9,192 bases of DNA from Propionibacteriaceae bacterium (GTDB taxonomy: Bacteria; Actinomycetota; Actinomycetes; Propionibacteriales; Propionibacteriaceae). Shown one piece after another: positions 6,434 to 9,192 of this stretch. The position numbers were made by a program, and so were the translations under genes. The stretch's first letter is position 1, and every line of letters begins with the position of its first letter. Under the pieces are notes generated by a model. The model was given only the letters and a program-made list of their open reading frames with translations, was not told the origin of the DNA and did not search any database. Location: the NCBI GenBank assembly GCA_030544185.1, contig JAUNRO010000108.1:1-9192 (forward strand), read 5' to 3'.

Positions 6434-6458
6434 TTGACGGTTATATATAACCTATAGT
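6434..6458 (+). promoter_or_regulatory. Predicted promoter of the transporter-dehydrogenase operon
   Basis: TATAGT (6453-6458) is a good -10 hexamer directly abutting the palindrome at 6439-6452. TTGACG (6434-6439) resembles a -35 but is only 13 bases away, too short for a standard spacing. Either TATAGT works with a poorly conserved -35, or TTGACG pairs with another -10 such as GTGAGC at 6457, which is weak. In every case the palindrome covers the core promoter. The region is AT-rich compared with its surroundings. The leader would be about 85 bases. Confidence 0.45.
6439..6452. promoter_or_regulatory. Palindromic operator GGTTATATATAACC upstream of the transporter operon
   Basis: A perfect 14-bp palindrome shares GGTTAT/ATAACC arms and a flanking 5' C (CGGTTAT) with the site at 5398-5411. 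It starts 111 bases upstream of the symporter's TTG and is placed over the core promoter. Repetition of the same palindrome at both metabolic promoters, and my failure to find it elsewhere in the window, argue for a shared operator of the GntR/FCD regulator. Confidence 0.75.
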
Positions 6459-6549
6459 GAGCTCCAGATCATATCTAGCAGCCACCTGAAGCTGCATCAC
6501 GCAATGATCACACTTTCGTCCTCCGTAGACGACACAGAAGGGAGCTCCC
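6459..6549 (+). other. 5' leader of the transporter operon
   Basis: About 90 non-coding bases lie between the -10 and the TTG start. Two weak hairpins can be drawn: GCAGC/GCTGC (6478-6495) and TCGTC/GACGA near 6518-6534. An ATG at 6504 opens a frame out of phase with the symporter, without a Shine-Dalgarno. I see no recognisable riboswitch. Confidence 0.4.
6538..6544 (+). promoter_or_regulatory. Ribosome binding site deciding the TTG start
   Basis: AAGGGAG lies five bases before the TTG at 6550. An in-frame TAG at 6526-6528 blocks any earlier start, and the next candidate, GTG at 6586, has no Shine-Dalgarno. The site sits partly in the 10-bp palindrome GGGAGCTCCC (6540-6549). Confidence 0.7.
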
Positions 6550-8076
6550 TTGTACCCCCCCACCACTCTCGCCCAGTCCAGCTCCGTGGACCAGACGATC
6601 CAGACAGCGTTTGGACCATTCGTCGATCTCCTCGAGAGAATCGTCTTCTTTTCCATTCCCCTCGGCTCGGCACAGGCGCCCATCGTCGTCATCTGGCTGC
6701 TCGCCGCCGGCGTCTTCCTCACCGTCTACCTCCGCGTCCGACCGATCGGCGATGCCGTCCAGACCGCCCGGGTCATCCGCGGACAGTTGACCCGGCGCTC
6801 CGACCCTGGGGAAGTGAGCTCCTTCCAGGCGCTGGCTACAGAACTCTCCGGAACGATCGGACTGGGCAACATCGCCGGTGTGGCCGTCGCGATCTCCATC
6901 GGTGGCCCCGGAGCCGCCCTGTGGATCATCCTCGCTGGAGTTCTGGGCATGGCCGTGAAGATGGCGGAAGCGACACTGTCCCAGATGTTCCGGAGGATCG
7001 ACGAGAACGGCAAGGTCTCCGGTGGCCCCATGTACTACCTCAAAGACGGCCTCGCCTCCATCGGCCGCCCGAAGCTTGGTTCTGCTCTGGCCTTCGTCTA
7101 CGCCTTCTGCTTCATGTTCGCCTCCCTCGGTGCCGGAAACATATTTCAGTCCAACCAGCTGGCCGCCCACATCGTCGACTCCACCGGCGGCGACGCCAGC
7201 ATCTTCTCCGGTCGCACGTGGATCATCGGCCTGGCACTTGCGGTGATCACCGGCCTGGTCATCATCGGCGGCATCAGGACTATCGCCAAGTGGACCAGCC
7301 GACTCGTTCCTGCCATGTCCAGTCTCTACGCCCTGTGCGTCATCATCATCCTCGGCGCCAACCTCGAACAGGTGCCGGCCGCCTTCGGTCTCATCGTCAC
7401 CGGCGCCTTCAATCCGGAGGGTGTGTCCGGTGGCATTGTCGGCGTCGCCATTATCGGCATCCAGCGAGCTCTGTTCTCCAACGTCGCCGGAGTCGGCACC
7501 GCCGGCCTCGCCCACTCGGTGAGCAAGAACCGGCGCCCCACGGAGGAAGGTCTGGTCGCCGCCTGGGAGCCGTTCGTCGACTCCGTCATCGTGTGCACCA
7601 TGACAGCTCTGGCCATCATCGTTACGGGTCAATACCTCAATACCGAGGCCAACGGCGTTCTCCTCACCACCAACGCCTTCGCCACGGTGCACTCACTTTT
7701 CCCGATCCTGCTGTCGGTGTGCATCATCCTCTTCGCATTCTCCACGATCCTCAGCTACTCCTACTACGGGCAGAAGGCAGCGGGTTATCTGTTCAAGGGC
7801 AGCCGACGCGCCGAAATGGCCTACAATGCCCTATACCTGGCCATGATCGTCATCGGTGCCGCCGTGTCCCTGGAAACGGTCGTCCGCTTCTCCGACGCCA
7901 TGTTCTTCCTCGTCGCGATCCCCAACCTCCTGGGCATCTACTTCCTGGCCCGTCCCCTCAAGCGCGAGATCGAGGGCTACCGGGCCGCCGCCCGCCAGGG
8001 CCTCATCGAAATCGTCGCCAAGGAAGAGCGTGCTCCGCTGCTGGGCGAGCCCGCCGGCGAGCAGGCCGTGCGATGA
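6550..8076 (+). CDS. AGCS-family sodium:amino-acid symporter
   Basis: Integral inner-membrane importer of the alanine-or-glycine:cation symporter family; substrate uptake is driven by Na+ (or H+). The 508-residue protein has about ten hydrophobic segments, the first strong one near 45-62. It carries family blocks: IGLGNIAGVAVAISIGGPGA (103-122), GMAVKMAEATLSQ (133-145), SGGPMYYLKDGL (157-168), GIQRALFSNVAGVGTAGLAH (303-322), FVDSVIVCTMTALAIIVTG (342-360) and FAFSTILSYSYYG (395-407). The usual NEAG of the fifth block reads NVAG (311-314), an acidic-to-hydrophobic change. It starts at a TTG behind AAGGGAG. Its TGA overlaps the ATG of the following dehydrogenase (ATGA), so the two are one transcription unit. 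Family members usually carry alanine or glycine; here pipecolate, 2-aminoadipate or a lysine-derived amino acid is inferred from context. The family is certain, the substrate is not. Confidence 0.93.
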   Translation: MYPPTTLAQSSSVDQTIQTAFGPFVDLLERIVFFSIPLGSAQAPIVVIWLLAAGVFLTVYLRVRPIGDAVQTARVIRGQLTRRSDPGEVSSFQALATELSGTIGLGNIAGVAVAISIGGPGAALWIILAGVLGMAVKMAEATLSQMFRRIDENGKVSGGPMYYLKDGLASIGRPKLGSALAFVYAFCFMFASLGAGNIFQSNQLAAHIVDSTGGDASIFSGRTWIIGLALAVITGLVIIGGIRTIAKWTSRLVPAMSSLYALCVIIILGANLEQVPAAFGLIVTGAFNPEGVSGGIVGVAIIGIQRALFSNVAGVGTAGLAHSVSKNRRPTEEGLVAAWEPFVDSVIVCTMTALAIIVTGQYLNTEANGVLLTTNAFATVHSLFPILLSVCIILFAFSTILSYSYYGQKAAGYLFKGSRRAEMAYNALYLAMIVIGAAVSLETVVRFSDAMFFLVAIPNLLGIYFLARPLKREIEGYRAAARQGLIEIVAKEERAPLLGEPAGEQAVR

Positions 8077-9192
8077 TCCCGCGTCACCTGCGCACCGATA
8101 TGCCCACCCGGGCGGCATATACTTCGGACGCCTCCATCTACCGTCGCGTTCCGGCCGCGGTGCAGGAACCCCGCACGGTCGACGACATCCGGAACGCTCT
8201 GGCCTTTGCCCGGGAGCGCGGGTGGTCGGTCGTCGCCCGCGGTGGCGGGTCCTCCGTGGCGGGCAACGCCATCGGTGAGGGACTCATTATCGACACCTCG
8301 CGGCATTTCAATCGGATCGTTTCCATCGACCCGGACGCCCGCACCGCAGTCATTGAACCCGGAGTCATCTGCGACCAGCTGCGTGCAGCCGCCGCCGAGT
8401 ACGGACTCACCTACGGCCCCGATCCATCGACGCACTCCCGTTGCACCGTTGGAGGAATGGTCGCCAACAACGCCTGCGGTTCCCACTCCGTTGCGTACGG
8501 TACGGCCGCCGAGAATCTCGTCGACGTCACCCTCATGCTCGCCGACGGCCGCGAGGTCACCGTCACCGCCACCGGCTGCTCAGATCCGCTTATCGACGCC
8601 GCCCTCACCGACCTGTACTCGGACAACGCCGAGCTCATCACGGCCGAGCTCGGTCGCTTCCCCCGCCAGGTATCGGGCTACGGCCTGCACTACCTCGTGG
8701 CAGACAGGGCCAAGGCCGTCGCCGGCAGCGAGGGCACCTTGGGTGTCATCACCCGGCTCACGGTACGGCTGGTGGAGCAACCTGCCCACACCTGCTTGGT
8801 CGTCCTGGCCTTCGACACAGTCTTCGACGCCGCCCGTGCCGCCGTCCACGCCAGGCTCCCCGGGGTGGGCACGATCGAGGGCATGGGAGGGGACCTCCTC
8901 GATGCCCTGCGCTCGAAAATCGGCCGCGAGAACGCCGGTGAAGACCTTCCCGGCGGGGGCGCCGCCGGCGGATGGCTCTACTGTGAGACCGGTGGGCCCA
9001 CACCCGAGGCCGCACGCGAGTTGGCGGCCCGGGTCATCGGCGTGACCTCCCCCATGGATGCGCTCATTGTCGACGACCCCTCCGAGGCCCGCGCGCTGTG
9101 GTCCATCCGCGAGTCGGCAGCCGGCCTGGTCACCCGCCTTCCTGACGGTGGAGAAGCCTGGCCCAATTGGGAGGACTCCGCCGTACCGCCGG
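8073..9192 (+). CDS. FAD-linked 2-hydroxyacid dehydrogenase, YdiJ/GlcD type, candidate D-2-hydroxyglutarate dehydrogenase (3' truncated)
   Basis: The gene starts at an ATG overlapping the symporter stop (ATGA) and runs off the window after 373 codons. The FAD-binding PCMH domain fills the N-terminal half: RGGGSSVAGNAIGEG (56-70) is the pyrophosphate loop, followed by STHSRCTVGGMVANNACGSH (119-138) and AGSEGTLGVITRLTVRLV (217-234). The last residues, WEDSAVPP, are typical of large bacterial proteins joining this flavin module to a C-terminal [4Fe-4S] domain, such as YdiJ. That iron-sulfur part would lie beyond the window and is not seen. The family oxidises D-2-hydroxyacids (2-hydroxyglutarate, lactate, glycolate) and passes electrons to the respiratory chain. 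Because HglS in the neighbouring operon makes D-2-hydroxyglutarate, and P. putida uses YdiJ for the same step, 2-oxoglutarate formation is the likely role. D-lactate or glycolate dehydrogenase are alternatives. Confidence 0.88.
   Translation, partial: MIPRHLRTDMPTRAAYTSDASIYRRVPAAVQEPRTVDDIRNALAFARERGWSVVARGGGSSVAGNAIGEGLIIDTSRHFNRIVSIDPDARTAVIEPGVICDQLRAAAAEYGLTYGPDPSTHSRCTVGGMVANNACGSHSVAYGTAAENLVDVTLMLADGREVTVTATGCSDPLIDAALTDLYSDNAELITAELGRFPRQVSGYGLHYLVADRAKAVAGSEGTLGVITRLTVRLVEQPAHTCLVVLAFDTVFDAARAAVHARLPGVGTIEGMGGDLLDALRSKIGRENAGEDLPGGGAAGGWLYCETGGPTPEAARELAARVIGVTSPMDALIVDDPSEARALWSIRESAAGLVTRLPDGGEAWPNWEDSAVPP

Noticed and set aside
6460..6547. GAGCTCC near the transcript start could pair with GGAGCTC at the ribosome binding site
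   Set aside because: Only seven pairs over a long loop, and the exact transcript start is unknown; it may be chance similarity of a self-complementary sequence.
6504..6549. Leader-peptide-like ATG in the transporter 5' region
   Set aside because: No Shine-Dalgarno, out of phase with the symporter, and no short closed frame before the gene.
6508..7692. 394-codon minus-strand frame opposite the symporter
   Set aside because: The translation is almost only D, G, E, A and H, the antisense of a hydrophobic membrane protein.

Overview
The window is GC-rich, densely coded bacterial DNA. It uses GTG and TTG starts, has overlapping stop/start junctions, and carries a GntR/FCD regulator and an AGCS transporter. 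This fits a high-GC Actinomycetota (a Corynebacterium/Mycobacteriales-type genome is my guess), but nothing here proves the taxon. No mobile element, tRNA, rRNA or CRISPR array was seen.

Layout. Bases 46-5357 hold a tight minus-strand operon of four genes, read from right to left. They are a DAO-family FAD oxidoreductase (start 5357), a DUF1338/HglS-type 2-oxoadipate dioxygenase/decarboxylase, an ALDH7-family alpha-aminoadipic semialdehyde (piperideine-6-carboxylate) dehydrogenase, and a Glu/Leu/Phe/Val-type amino-acid dehydrogenase that starts at a GTG overlapping the ALDH stop. Bases 5358-5577 hold the operon promoter, a palindromic operator and the terminator of the next gene. Bases 5578-6258 (minus) encode a GntR/FCD repressor-type regulator. 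Bases 6259-6549 are a divergent promoter region with a second copy of the palindrome. Bases 6550-8076 (plus) encode an AGCS-family sodium:amino-acid symporter, and 8073-9192 (plus, cut by the window end) a GlcD/YdiJ-type FAD-linked 2-hydroxyacid dehydrogenase. At the far left, the last 15 codons of a possible convergent gene end at 49.

How the genes fit together (inference from families and context). The set makes a continuous catabolic route: uptake (AGCS), then L-pipecolate or a related cyclic amine to piperideine-6-carboxylate/2-aminoadipate semialdehyde (FAD oxidase), to 2-aminoadipate (ALDH7), to 2-oxoadipate (candidate role of the Glu/Leu-DH-like enzyme), to D-2-hydroxyglutarate (HglS), to 2-oxoglutarate (FAD/Fe-S dehydrogenase). 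This resembles the lysine/pipecolate pathway of Pseudomonas putida. Here it is packed into one regulated locus, with an amino-acid dehydrogenase where an aminotransferase would be expected.

Regulation. A 14-bp perfect palindrome, GGTTAT-NN-ATAACC, occurs at 5398-5411 and again at 6439-6452. Each copy overlaps the likely promoter of one of the two metabolic operons. The GntR/FCD protein encoded between them is the obvious candidate to bind both.
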